A stretch of 8,184 nt of DNA from Planctomycetota bacterium. Its GTDB lineage: Bacteria > Planctomycetota > UBA1135 > UBA2386. The stretch's first letter is position 1. Every line of letters starts with the position of its first letter. The DNA is taken from NCBI GenBank assembly GCA_023433825.1, contig JAEYTU010000042.1:1-8184 (forward strand). Direction: 5' to 3'. The notes below the pieces were generated by a model. It saw only the letters and a program-made list of their open reading frames with translations, was not told the DNA's origin and ran no database searches. Shown piece after piece: positions 1 to 6,166 of the stretch. The translations under genes were made by a program, and so were the position numbers.

Positions 1-160
1 ACGGTGCTGTCGCTTCGTCGTCACGAAACACGACTCTGCGACATTCGAGCGGCCGGATCTCTGTCCCCTCCCGTAGCCGCGTCGACTAGTGCGGCAGCCC
101 GGCGCGACTCGCACCGCTCCGCGCACCGACGACACGACGACGGAGACACGACGAGGACCG
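1..160. other. Intergenic leader upstream of the sulfate-activation gene
   Basis: I see no convincing gene here. A frame opening with GTG at position 4 runs into the next gene in another frame, and its arginine/histidine-rich product looks like non-coding translation. A 5-bp stem with a 4-base loop (TTCGT 14-18, ACGAA 23-27) and a 5-bp stem around a GTCGAC palindrome (GCCGC 76-80, GCGGC 91-95) are too weak to call a terminator or operator. A 10-base direct repeat, GACACGACGA, occurs at 131-140 and 145-154. The promoter of the downstream pair probably lies here or further upstream, but I cannot place a -35/-10 pair. Confidence 0.4.
153..157 (+). promoter_or_regulatory. Ribosome binding site of the PAPS synthase gene
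   Basis: GAGGA lies just before the ATG at 161, with four bases between GAGG and the start codon. The spacing is a little short but usable. This supports ATG 161 over the in-frame GTG at 89, which would add 24 residues (arginine-, threonine- and aspartate-rich) that do not look like the family. Confidence 0.4.
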
Positions 161-1879
161 ATGCCTGGACGCACACCCCATGCATGGCGGGGCTGCGGCG
201 ATGGCGTCCAGGATCAGACCGGCATCCGCGAGCTTCGCACGCTCGCGCGTGACTGGCCGTCCTGGGCGTTGACGCCGCGTCAGCTCGCCGATCTCGAGCT
301 GCTGACGAACGGCGGCTTCCACCCGCTGAACGGATTCCTCGGCCGCGCCGACTACGACACCGTCGTCCAGTCGATGCGGCTCGCCGACGGAACGTTGTGG
401 CCGATCCCGATCACCCTCGACGTCGATGCCGCGTTTGCAGCGAAGCTGCAGCCCGGAGCCGGCCTGACACTGCGCGATCCCGAAGGGGTCGCGCTCGCGG
501 TGGTCCGACCGAGCGACGTCTGGCAGCCAGACCTCGAGCAGGAGGCACTGCACGTCTACGGAACGACCGATCCCGACCATCCGGGCGTCGCGGCGCTGCT
601 GCGCGGCGGCGACACCTACGTCGGCGGACGCGTCGTCGCGTTGCAACCGATCGAACGTCACGACCATGTCGAGCATCGGCACACGCCGGCCGAACTGCGT
701 GCCGAGTTCGCCCGCCGTGGCTGGACGCGCATCGTCGCGTTCCAGACTCGGAATCCGATCCATCGTTCGCACTTCGAACTGACGCAGCGTGCAGCCCGCG
801 CCCTCGACGCGAAGCTGCTGCTGCACCCGGTCGTCGGACCGACGAAACCCGGCGACCTCGATCCCGACACGCGCGTCGCGACCTATCGCGCAGTGCTGGC
901 CGAGTACCCGCCCGAGTCGACGCTGCTGTCGCTGCTGCCGCTCGCGATGCGGATGGCGGGTCCGCGCGAGGCCGTGCTGCACGCGATCGTCCGGCGCAAT
1001 CACGGCTGCACGCACCTGATCGTCGGCCGCGATCACGCCGGTCCCGGCACCGACGCCGCCGGGAAGCCGTTCTACGGACCGCTCGACGCGCAACGCCTCG
1101 CGCAGGCCCACGCCGACGAGATCGGGATCGGAATCGTCGCGTCGGAGGAACTCGTCTACGTCGCCGATCTCGATCGCCATGTCACGCGCGCCGAGGTGCC
1201 AACCGGCGCACAGGTCACGACGTTGTCGGGAACCGAGCTCCGCAACCTGCTCCGTTCGGGGACGCCGATCCCGTCGTGGTACACGTTCGAATCGGTCGCC
1301 CGCGTCCTGCAGGCCGGACATCCACCGCGCGATCGCCAGGGTTGCACACTGTTCTTCACCGGCCTGTCGGGCGCAGGGAAGTCGACGATCGCCATCGCGC
1401 TGCGCGCGTTGCTGGGCGAACGGACCGCCCGCCGCGTCACCGTCCTCGACGGCGACATCGTCCGGCGCCACCTGTCGTCCGAGCTCGGCTTCTCGCGTCG
1501 CGATCGCGACCTCAACATCCGCCGGATCGGCTTCGTCGCCTCCGAGATCACCCGCCACGGCGGGATCGCGATCTGCGCTCCGATCGCGCCGTACGACGCC
1601 GTGCGGCGCGAAGTTCGCGCGATGGTCGAACCGCACGGGGGTTTCGTCCTCGTCCACGTCGCGACGCCGCTCGACGTCTGCGAGGCGCGCGACCGGAAGG
1701 GGCTCTACGCGCGCGCGCGAGCCGGCACGCTTCCGGCGTTCACCGGGATCTCGGATCCGTACGAGGCGCCGACCGACGCCGAGATCGTCCTCGACGCTTC
1801 GGGCGGGACCCCCGCCGAGCACGCCGGGCGGATCGTCGACTGGCTCGTGCGCGAGGGCTACCTCGCGAGCCCGCGATGA
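161..1879 (+). CDS. sat/cysC: Bifunctional sulfate adenylyltransferase / adenylylsulfate kinase (PAPS synthase)
   Basis: This cytosolic enzyme of 572 residues activates sulfate in two steps: ATP plus sulfate gives APS and pyrophosphate, then APS is phosphorylated to PAPS. The N-terminal ATP sulfurylase part (about 25-390) begins with a family-typical LTPRQLADLELL stretch, carries QTRNPIH at 195-201 with the HxxH pair H201/H204, and GRDHAGPG at 289-296. The C-terminal APS kinase part (about 392-572) has the P-loop GLSGAGKST at 401-409, LDGD at 429-432, APIAPYD, KGLY at 513-516 and FTGISDPYEAP at 527-537. Both halves keep their key motifs, so both should be active; this is the Aquifex-like fusion order and length (about 546 residues there). 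The start at ATG 161 follows a GAGGA; an in-frame GTG at 89 is the alternative. Its stop overlaps the sulfotransferase start, which points to PAPS for sulfation rather than only for sulfate assimilation. No APS/PAPS reductase gene is visible here. Confidence 0.95.
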   Translation: MPGRTPHAWRGCGDGVQDQTGIRELRTLARDWPSWALTPRQLADLELLTNGGFHPLNGFLGRADYDTVVQSMRLADGTLWPIPITLDVDAAFAAKLQPGAGLTLRDPEGVALAVVRPSDVWQPDLEQEALHVYGTTDPDHPGVAALLRGGDTYVGGRVVALQPIERHDHVEHRHTPAELRAEFARRGWTRIVAFQTRNPIHRSHFELTQRAARALDAKLLLHPVVGPTKPGDLDPDTRVATYRAVLAEYPPESTLLSLLPLAMRMAGPREAVLHAIVRRNHGCTHLIVGRDHAGPGTDAAGKPFYGPLDAQRLAQAHADEIGIGIVASEELVYVADLDRHVTRAEVPTGAQVTTLSGTELRNLLRSGTPIPSWYTFESVARVLQAGHPPRDRQGCTLFFTGLSGAGKSTIAIALRALLGERTARRVTVLDGDIVRRHLSSELGFSRRDRDLNIRRIGFVASEITRHGGIAICAPIAPYDAVRREVRAMVEPHGGFVLVHVATPLDVCEARDRKGLYARARAGTLPAFTGISDPYEAPTDAEIVLDASGGTPAEHAGRIVDWLVREGYLASPR

Positions 1880-2691
1880 CGCGCGAGCCGACGCCGCTGT
1901 TCGTGCTCGGTTCCGGTCGCTGTGGATCGACGCTGCTCTGGCGAATGCTCGATGCGCATCCGTCGATCGCGATGACGAACGAAGGTCGCATCGCCGACTT
2001 CCTGCACTTCTGCGTCCAGATCGCCGGTCTACCTGCCTACGACGTGCAGGAGTTCCCGCTCGCGTTCCCGGTGCGGATGCACGGCATCGTCGCGCCGCCG
2101 TACGTCGCGTCGTTCGCGCCGATGTTCACGCGTGCCGCCACCGACCTGTTCGTCCGCTGGTATGCGCACGAGTTTCGGACGCGCGACTTCGTCTACTTCG
2201 GCGACAAGCTGCCGGACCCGTACGCGGCGCTCGCCGTGCGCGAGGTGTTCCCGGCGACGCGCTGCATCGTGCTGATCCGCGATCCGCGCGACACGTACGG
2301 CTCGGTGCGCCGATTCGCCGCTCGCAGCGACATCCAGGAACGGAACCCGCTGCTCGAAGTCCCGGCCCCGGACGACTACGCGCAGCGGTGGACGAACCTC
2401 TACGGCGGTCTCGCGAAGGCCTTCACCGACGCGTACTGGCTCCGCTACGAAGACCTCGTCGCCGATCCCGGCGGCGAACTGCGGCGGCTGCTCGACGCGC
2501 TCGGGCTGCCGTTCGAAGGGCTCCCCGATCTTCGCAGTGGCGATGCCGGGTTCGACAAGCACGGCACGTCGCCGACTCCGGACGCCAGCGTCGGGCGCCA
2601 TCGCGTCGATCTCGACGACGCCGAACGCGCGAGCTTCGACCGGATCTGCGGCGACTGGCTCGATCGGTACGGCTACCGCGACCCGCGATGA
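1876..2691 (+). CDS. PAPS-dependent sulfotransferase (Sulfotransfer_3 / TPST-like)
   Basis: This 271-residue protein should transfer the sulfuryl group of PAPS to a hydroxyl (or amine) acceptor. The 5'-phosphosulfate loop is GSGRCGSTLL at 12-21, directly after a short beta-strand. It is followed by MLDAHP and by E36 and R38 in NEGRI. The 3'-phosphate site is RDPRDTYGS at 135-143 with R135 and S143, and GDK at 109-111 supplies the usual lysine. A typical C-terminal RYEDLVADP stretch starts at about 190. Counting from the loop arginine R15, E36 and R38 fall exactly where I recall the catalytic Glu99 and Arg101 of human TPST2. The acceptor cannot be read from sequence: protein tyrosine, polysaccharide, lipid or small molecule are all open. 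No signal peptide or membrane segment is seen, so it should be cytosolic. It begins at the ATG of the ATGA overlap with the PAPS synthase stop. The nearest GAGGG (1853-1857) is too far upstream, so translation probably depends on coupling. Confidence 0.88.
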   Translation: MTREPTPLFVLGSGRCGSTLLWRMLDAHPSIAMTNEGRIADFLHFCVQIAGLPAYDVQEFPLAFPVRMHGIVAPPYVASFAPMFTRAATDLFVRWYAHEFRTRDFVYFGDKLPDPYAALAVREVFPATRCIVLIRDPRDTYGSVRRFAARSDIQERNPLLEVPAPDDYAQRWTNLYGGLAKAFTDAYWLRYEDLVADPGGELRRLLDALGLPFEGLPDLRSGDAGFDKHGTSPTPDASVGRHRVDLDDAERASFDRICGDWLDRYGYRDPR

Positions 2692-2716
2692 CGATGTCCA
2701 CGGCACCGACGCTGCG
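2692..2716. other. Short convergent gap, no terminator seen
   Basis: Only 25 bases separate the sulfotransferase stop from the stop of the opposing glycosidase gene. There is no hairpin followed by a T-run in either direction, so the transcripts may overlap at their 3' ends or end by another mechanism. Confidence 0.5.
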
Positions 2717-4399
2717 TCACGGCACGATCGACACCGGCGTCGCGTTCGTCGTGAAGCGGTAGGTCTGGAACGGTCCGACGCCGACACCGGCGAAGTGCAA
2801 CGTTCGCCCGGCCAGCACGGTGACGACGCCCGGCGGCACGGCGAACGTCGTCGTCGCGCTGCCGGACGCGTCGAGCACGCCGACGGCGTTCGCGAAGACC
2901 GGTGTCGAGATCGCCTGCACGAGCGTCGCCGTGATCGCGTCGTAGTTCAGCGGCAGCACGAAGCCCTGCGGCAGCGGCAGACCCGGCGTCGTGCCCGACG
3001 CCGTGCCGAGCATGACGTAGGTCAGTCCGGCCGCCGCGATCCCGGCGTCGATTCGCAACTGCACGGCGCCGCCGGTCACCGCCGACAGCGTCGCGACGTC
3101 GCTCGACAGCGGCGGCTGGAAGGCCACGCGCCGCGTCGTCGTCGCGACGAGGCCGTCCGAGTCCGTCAGCTCGACGCCGACGCGCACGGTTCCGTCGCGC
3201 CGACCGAGCGCCGAGTGCAGGACGTTCGGCAGGGATCCGGTGTCGAACACGCCGTCGCCGTTCCAGTCGAAACGGAACCGCAGGTTGCTCGACGGCTCGT
3301 CGAAGTCGCGACTGCTCAGGCCGTTCACGACGACCGTCAGTCCGTTCGTCGCCGTCGTCAGGACCGGGATCGGCCGGTTCGGACCCGGCACCGCGTACTG
3401 CCGCAGCTTCGTCCACCAGCCGGCGTTCGGGCGCAGCGTCCCGTAGCGGAACGCTTGGTAGCCGTCGGCGCCGCCGTTCAACGATCCGACGATCGACGCT
3501 TCGACCGTCACGTCGGTCGCCGTCTCCGATGCATCGCTGTACGTGCGAATCGTGTTGACGACGCGTCGCGTCGGGAACCCGGCGCGCGCGCAGGCGGTCC
3601 GGCAGTAGCTCGCGACCTGCTGAACGTAGGCACGATGTCGAGCCGCCGTCGCGTAGATCGATCCGTCGGCCGTGTACGCCATCGGCATCATCACGTCGAC
3701 GTGTCGCGCCATCTGCTCCCAGTGCTGGCCGTAGTCGCGGGCGTTCGCGGCCAGCACCGATGCATACGAGTTGAACTGCGCGTCGTAGGTCGGTCCGTCG
3801 AACGTGTAGCGGCCGGCGATCAGGTAGGCGTGCAGCGACAGCGGCGCGATCCGGGCCTTCACGTCGCGCACGAAGTCGGTGACGACGGCGGGGTCGTGAT
3901 TCGTGCCGCCGACGAAACGGACGTAGTCGAGCGCGATCCCGTCGAGGTCGTAGACCGGCTTGCCGTCGGCGGCATAGCTGTTCGTGAAGTACTCGATCAC
4001 GTCCAGCAGGTATGCGCGGTGCGCAGCGTCGGTCGGCGGGACCGTCGAGTCGAAGCACTTGACGACGGCGACGACCTGCAGGTTCTGCGCGTGCGCAGCA
4101 CGGATCAGCTCGACGAGTTGGATGCCGGACCCGTTCTGTCGAACGGCACCCCATGACGGATTCCACGTTCCGGCGACGTCGGTCACCCACATCGTCCCGG
4201 TCGAAGGCCCGGTCGCGCGGAAGACGTTGATGTAGATCGTGTCGATGTCGTTCGCGCGCGCGTCGGCGACGAGCTGCGGGATCTGCGCATCCATGTTGCC
4301 GACGAGGAACGGCCACTCGCCGAAGGACACGTCGCGTGACGGCGACTGCGCGACGGCGACCGACGCGGCGAACAGACACGCGAGAAGACGAGCGAACAT
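2717..4399 (-). CDS. Secreted GHL10-like glycoside hydrolase with PKD-like domain and C-terminal module
   Basis: This 560-residue exported protein probably cleaves a glycan. Residues 1-17 form a Sec signal (R4, then a hydrophobic stretch ending AVA before Q18). Residues about 30-340 resemble the GHL10/DUF187 TIM barrel: alternating strands such as IDTIYINVF (52-60) and LQVVAVVKCF (107-116), then GIALDYVRF at 154-162, which matches the family's DGI-x-x-DY-h-R signature, and MMPMAY at 237-242. Residues about 345-428 look like a PKD domain, with FDWNGDGVFDTG at 377-388 and LTDSDGL at 411-417. Residues about 440-560 form a beta-rich tail (see findings). The start at 4399 was chosen because it gives a clean signal peptide and follows GGAG with a 7-base spacer; the frame stays open to an ATG at 4543, but that extension is arginine-rich and would bury the signal. 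GHL10 members include the peptidoglycan-glycan hydrolase DigH; the substrate here is unproven. No dockerin or membrane anchor is seen. Confidence 0.75.
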   Translation of the reverse strand: MFARLLACLFAASVAVAQSPSRDVSFGEWPFLVGNMDAQIPQLVADARANDIDTIYINVFRATGPSTGTMWVTDVAGTWNPSWGAVRQNGSGIQLVELIRAAHAQNLQVVAVVKCFDSTVPPTDAAHRAYLLDVIEYFTNSYAADGKPVYDLDGIALDYVRFVGGTNHDPAVVTDFVRDVKARIAPLSLHAYLIAGRYTFDGPTYDAQFNSYASVLAANARDYGQHWEQMARHVDVMMPMAYTADGSIYATAARHRAYVQQVASYCRTACARAGFPTRRVVNTIRTYSDASETATDVTVEASIVGSLNGGADGYQAFRYGTLRPNAGWWTKLRQYAVPGPNRPIPVLTTATNGLTVVVNGLSSRDFDEPSSNLRFRFDWNGDGVFDTGSLPNVLHSALGRRDGTVRVGVELTDSDGLVATTTRRVAFQPPLSSDVATLSAVTGGAVQLRIDAGIAAAGLTYVMLGTASGTTPGLPLPQGFVLPLNYDAITATLVQAISTPVFANAVGVLDASGSATTTFAVPPGVVTVLAGRTLHFAGVGVGPFQTYRFTTNATPVSIVP

Positions 4400-4406
4400 G
4401 CGACGG

Positions 4407-4410
4407 CTCC
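4407..4410 (-). promoter_or_regulatory. Ribosome binding site of the GHL10-like gene
   Basis: On the minus strand GGAG stands seven bases before the ATG at 4399. It decides the start in favour of the signal-peptide methionine over the in-frame ATG 144 bases upstream, which also lies upstream of the candidate promoter. Confidence 0.55.
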
Positions 4411-4428
4411 GGGGCAAGGAAGCGCAGG

Positions 4429-4439
4429 AGTATAGACAC
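4429..4439 (-). promoter_or_regulatory. Candidate -10 region for the GHL10-like gene
   Basis: Read on the minus strand the bases are GTGTC then TATACT, a hexamer matching TATAAT at five of six positions (4434 down to 4429). Transcription would begin near 4422, giving a leader of about 23 bases that contains the GGAG ribosome site. No good -35 box is visible at 16-18 bases upstream, so this rests on the -10 and on its resemblance to the element facing the other way. Confidence 0.35.
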
Positions 4440-4462
4440 CCAATCGCGCTCGACGTCGCGGC

Positions 4463-4492
4463 TGGACGACCGTCGCGACGCGTGTCTACGAT
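4463..4492 (+). promoter_or_regulatory. Candidate promoter for the 523-residue secreted protein
   Basis: A -35-like TGGACG (4463-4468, four of six matches to TTGACA) is followed after 18 bases by a -10-like TACGAT (4487-4492, four of six). The -10 is preceded by GTGTC, exactly as in the opposing candidate. The predicted leader is about 70 bases. The matches are weak individually; the support comes from the mirrored element. Confidence 0.3.
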
Positions 4493-4570
4493 CCGCCGCC
4501 TCGTTCCGTCGACGCGCGTCGCGCGACACGACGAACCCCTCACCTCTGCCCCCCACCGAAGACTTCAACC

Positions 4571-6142
4571 ATGCGCGCTCCCCTCTTCGCGATCGCATTG
4601 ACCCTTTGTGGTCTCCCATTGGCCGCTCAGAACCGACACACGCTCGTGTTCAACGGCCGTTTCGACTTCGTCAGTCTCGACGCCGCCAACCACGTCGGCG
4701 CGACGACACGGCTGCGCGAGTTCGACCTCTCGATCGTCACGCCTGGCGCCGGTGCCGTCGCACGCAGTTGGCTGCCGACGACCGCGATCCACGCGATGTG
4801 GGGCAACGGCAACAACGACGGCAATCACACGACGTTCCACACCTGGAAGACCGTGTTCGAGCAGTTCAACTTCGCCGGTCCGTTCGTCAAGTACGCCGAC
4901 CGCAGCACGACCGATGCGCGCAACGTCTTCTGGACGATCCGCGACTTCGACGTCAACAAGCGCTTCGAGGTGTTCACGAACAACGGCGCACAGCGAGTCC
5001 AGATCCGTCCCGGCGACTTCTTCCGGTTCCGCGCGAACGGCAACACCGAGTTCTTCGTCACGCGCACGCTGATCGACAAGGCGCGCGGCATCGACCGGCA
5101 GAATCGCGCCGAGCGCGGCGGCGCGAGCGCGATCGTCCAGGACTCGAACGGTGACCTGTACTACTCGCCGGCGCAGGGCGGGCACTGGGTGCACGGCAAC
5201 AACGGCGTCGCACTGCCGATCTTCGCGACCGACGGTGCAATCGTTCGGATCGCCGCGGCCGACATCACCTACGACGCCGCCGGCAACGTGCAGGACGTCG
5301 TCGCGGACAGCGCGCACATCGTGATCCCGGAGACCGGCAGCGGTCCGAACGGCCAGCCGTCGATCCATCAGATGGTGCTGAACGCCGGCGCCGTCGACCG
5401 CAACGCGAACCCGATCGGCCCCGGTCTCGCCGGCGGGACGCCGGCCAACATGGTCGGCCTCGCGCTGGACCCGAACGGCGGGACGTTGGTCGCTTCGCTG
5501 CCGTACGGCCCGAGCCAGACCTACCCGACGATCCCGAACTTCGTCTTCGTCTGGGACAACGGCGGCTACGCCGGAACGATCTTCAGCACGGCGCCGAACA
5601 CGCTGTCGCTGCCGGGCAGCGTCGCCGTGATCAACGGCGTCAAGATGGGCTCCGACGTCGTCAGCGTTCCGGCGACCGGCGCACACATCGGCGTCCAGCT
5701 CGACGTCCCGAACTTCCAGCCGACGTTCATGGGGCTCGCGATCGTCGACGCGCTCCCGGTCGATCCGTTCGTCATCGACGCTGCGAACGACGGTGCGATC
5801 CTGCCGACCGATCCGACGATCGACATCGACGTGTCGGCTGGGCCGACGACGCCGGTCTACCTGCTGCTCGCCGTCGGTCCGCTCGGCGCCGGCACGTTCG
5901 GCGGCTCGATCGACGTCAGCGGGATCGTGGCGCCGAATCAGAGCTTCCGGAGCTTCTACGCGGTCAACAGTCCGCTCGGACTGTTCGCCGGAGTGACCGA
6001 CGGCTTCGGCTACCTGACCTTCACGCTGCCGAACCCGAACCTCAGTGTGCTGCAGGGACTGACGCTGGTCTGGCAGGGTCTGCGTCCGACGACGTTCGGT
6101 TATCCGGCGCTCAGCACGCCGCTGCTGCAACAGATCAAGTGA
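4571..6142 (+). CDS. Secreted protein of unknown function with C-terminal beta-rich module
   Basis: I do not recognise a known enzyme family in this 523-residue protein. Residues 1-19 form a Sec-type signal (R2, hydrophobic core, ending LAA before Q20), so it is exported. The mature protein is rich in Asn, Gly, Asp, Thr and aromatic residues and poor in Lys, typical of a beta-sheet extracellular fold. Two stretches (about 184-240 around DSNGDLYY, and about 294-340 around GLALDPNGG and FVFVWDN) resemble blades of NHL/beta-propeller proteins, but no regular repeat can be counted. From about 425 a tail module begins with PVYLLLAVGP and closes with TDGFGYLTFTLP, LQGLTLVWQGL and a final LLQQI. A similar tail ends the divergent glycosidase. 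The ATG at 4571 is preceded only by a weak GAAGA (4558-4562) at eight bases, and the signal peptide fixes the start. It could be a structural envelope protein, an adhesin or a lectin-like binder. Confidence 0.7.
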   Translation: MRAPLFAIALTLCGLPLAAQNRHTLVFNGRFDFVSLDAANHVGATTRLREFDLSIVTPGAGAVARSWLPTTAIHAMWGNGNNDGNHTTFHTWKTVFEQFNFAGPFVKYADRSTTDARNVFWTIRDFDVNKRFEVFTNNGAQRVQIRPGDFFRFRANGNTEFFVTRTLIDKARGIDRQNRAERGGASAIVQDSNGDLYYSPAQGGHWVHGNNGVALPIFATDGAIVRIAAADITYDAAGNVQDVVADSAHIVIPETGSGPNGQPSIHQMVLNAGAVDRNANPIGPGLAGGTPANMVGLALDPNGGTLVASLPYGPSQTYPTIPNFVFVWDNGGYAGTIFSTAPNTLSLPGSVAVINGVKMGSDVVSVPATGAHIGVQLDVPNFQPTFMGLAIVDALPVDPFVIDAANDGAILPTDPTIDIDVSAGPTTPVYLLLAVGPLGAGTFGGSIDVSGIVAPNQSFRSFYAVNSPLGLFAGVTDGFGYLTFTLPNPNLSVLQGLTLVWQGLRPTTFGYPALSTPLLQQIK

Positions 6143-6166
6143 CCTCGCGCCGCGCCGCGCGGTCGT
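6143..6166. other. Short convergent gap, GC-only palindrome
   Basis: Only 24 bases lie between the stops of the secreted protein and the opposing membrane protein gene. They include the self-complementary CCGCGCGG (6155-6162), but there is no loop-and-stem geometry and no T-run, so I do not call a terminator. Confidence 0.4.

Larger units (their letters stand above)
4400..4570. promoter_or_regulatory. Divergent promoter region between two secreted-protein genes
   Basis: This 171-base non-coding gap separates the 5' ends of two divergent genes for exported proteins. It contains a perfect 7-bp inverted repeat, TAGACAC at 4433-4439 and GTGTCTA at 4482-4488, with 42 bases between the arms. Read outward in each direction, the arm becomes GTGTC followed by a -10-like hexamer. 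The symmetry suggests either a shared promoter signature or a common regulator site. No riboswitch-like structure or terminator is apparent. Confidence 0.55.

Noticed and set aside
76..95. Inverted repeat around a GTCGAC palindrome as an operator
   Set aside because: The arms are only 5 bp, and CG-rich palindromes like this recur by chance throughout the window.
86..1822. Long open frame antisense to the PAPS synthase gene (578 codons)
   Set aside because: Its product is Arg/Asp/Val-rich with no domain, while the plus strand encodes an unmistakable Sat-CysC. High G+C keeps antisense frames open.
397..1875. Plus-strand open frame continuing upstream of the sulfotransferase ATG
   Set aside because: The upstream part is an Arg-rich shadow of the PAPS synthase in another frame. 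Family similarity begins only at the ATG at 1876.
2688..2762. 24-codon frame starting in an ATGA overlap with the sulfotransferase stop
   Set aside because: It is very short, runs into the 3' end of the opposing glycosidase gene and has no recognisable feature.
4376..4387. Possible lipobox (LLAC) near the N-terminus of the GHL10-like protein
   Set aside because: The cysteine is only residue 8, before the hydrophobic core is complete, and a standard AVA cleavage site follows at 15-17.
2673..4619. Second long minus-strand frame (648 codons) over the glycosidase gene
   Set aside because: It is almost entirely Arg/Asp/Ala, typical of out-of-frame GC-rich translation; the other minus frame has a signal peptide and recognisable domains.
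4565..6130. 521-codon frame antisense to the secreted protein gene
   Set aside because: It is Arg/Asp/Val/Glu-rich with no domain, and the plus strand has a signal peptide and a coherent exported protein.
6143..6166. GC-rich palindromic stretch as a bidirectional terminator
   Set aside because: There is no stable stem with a loop and no T-run on either strand.
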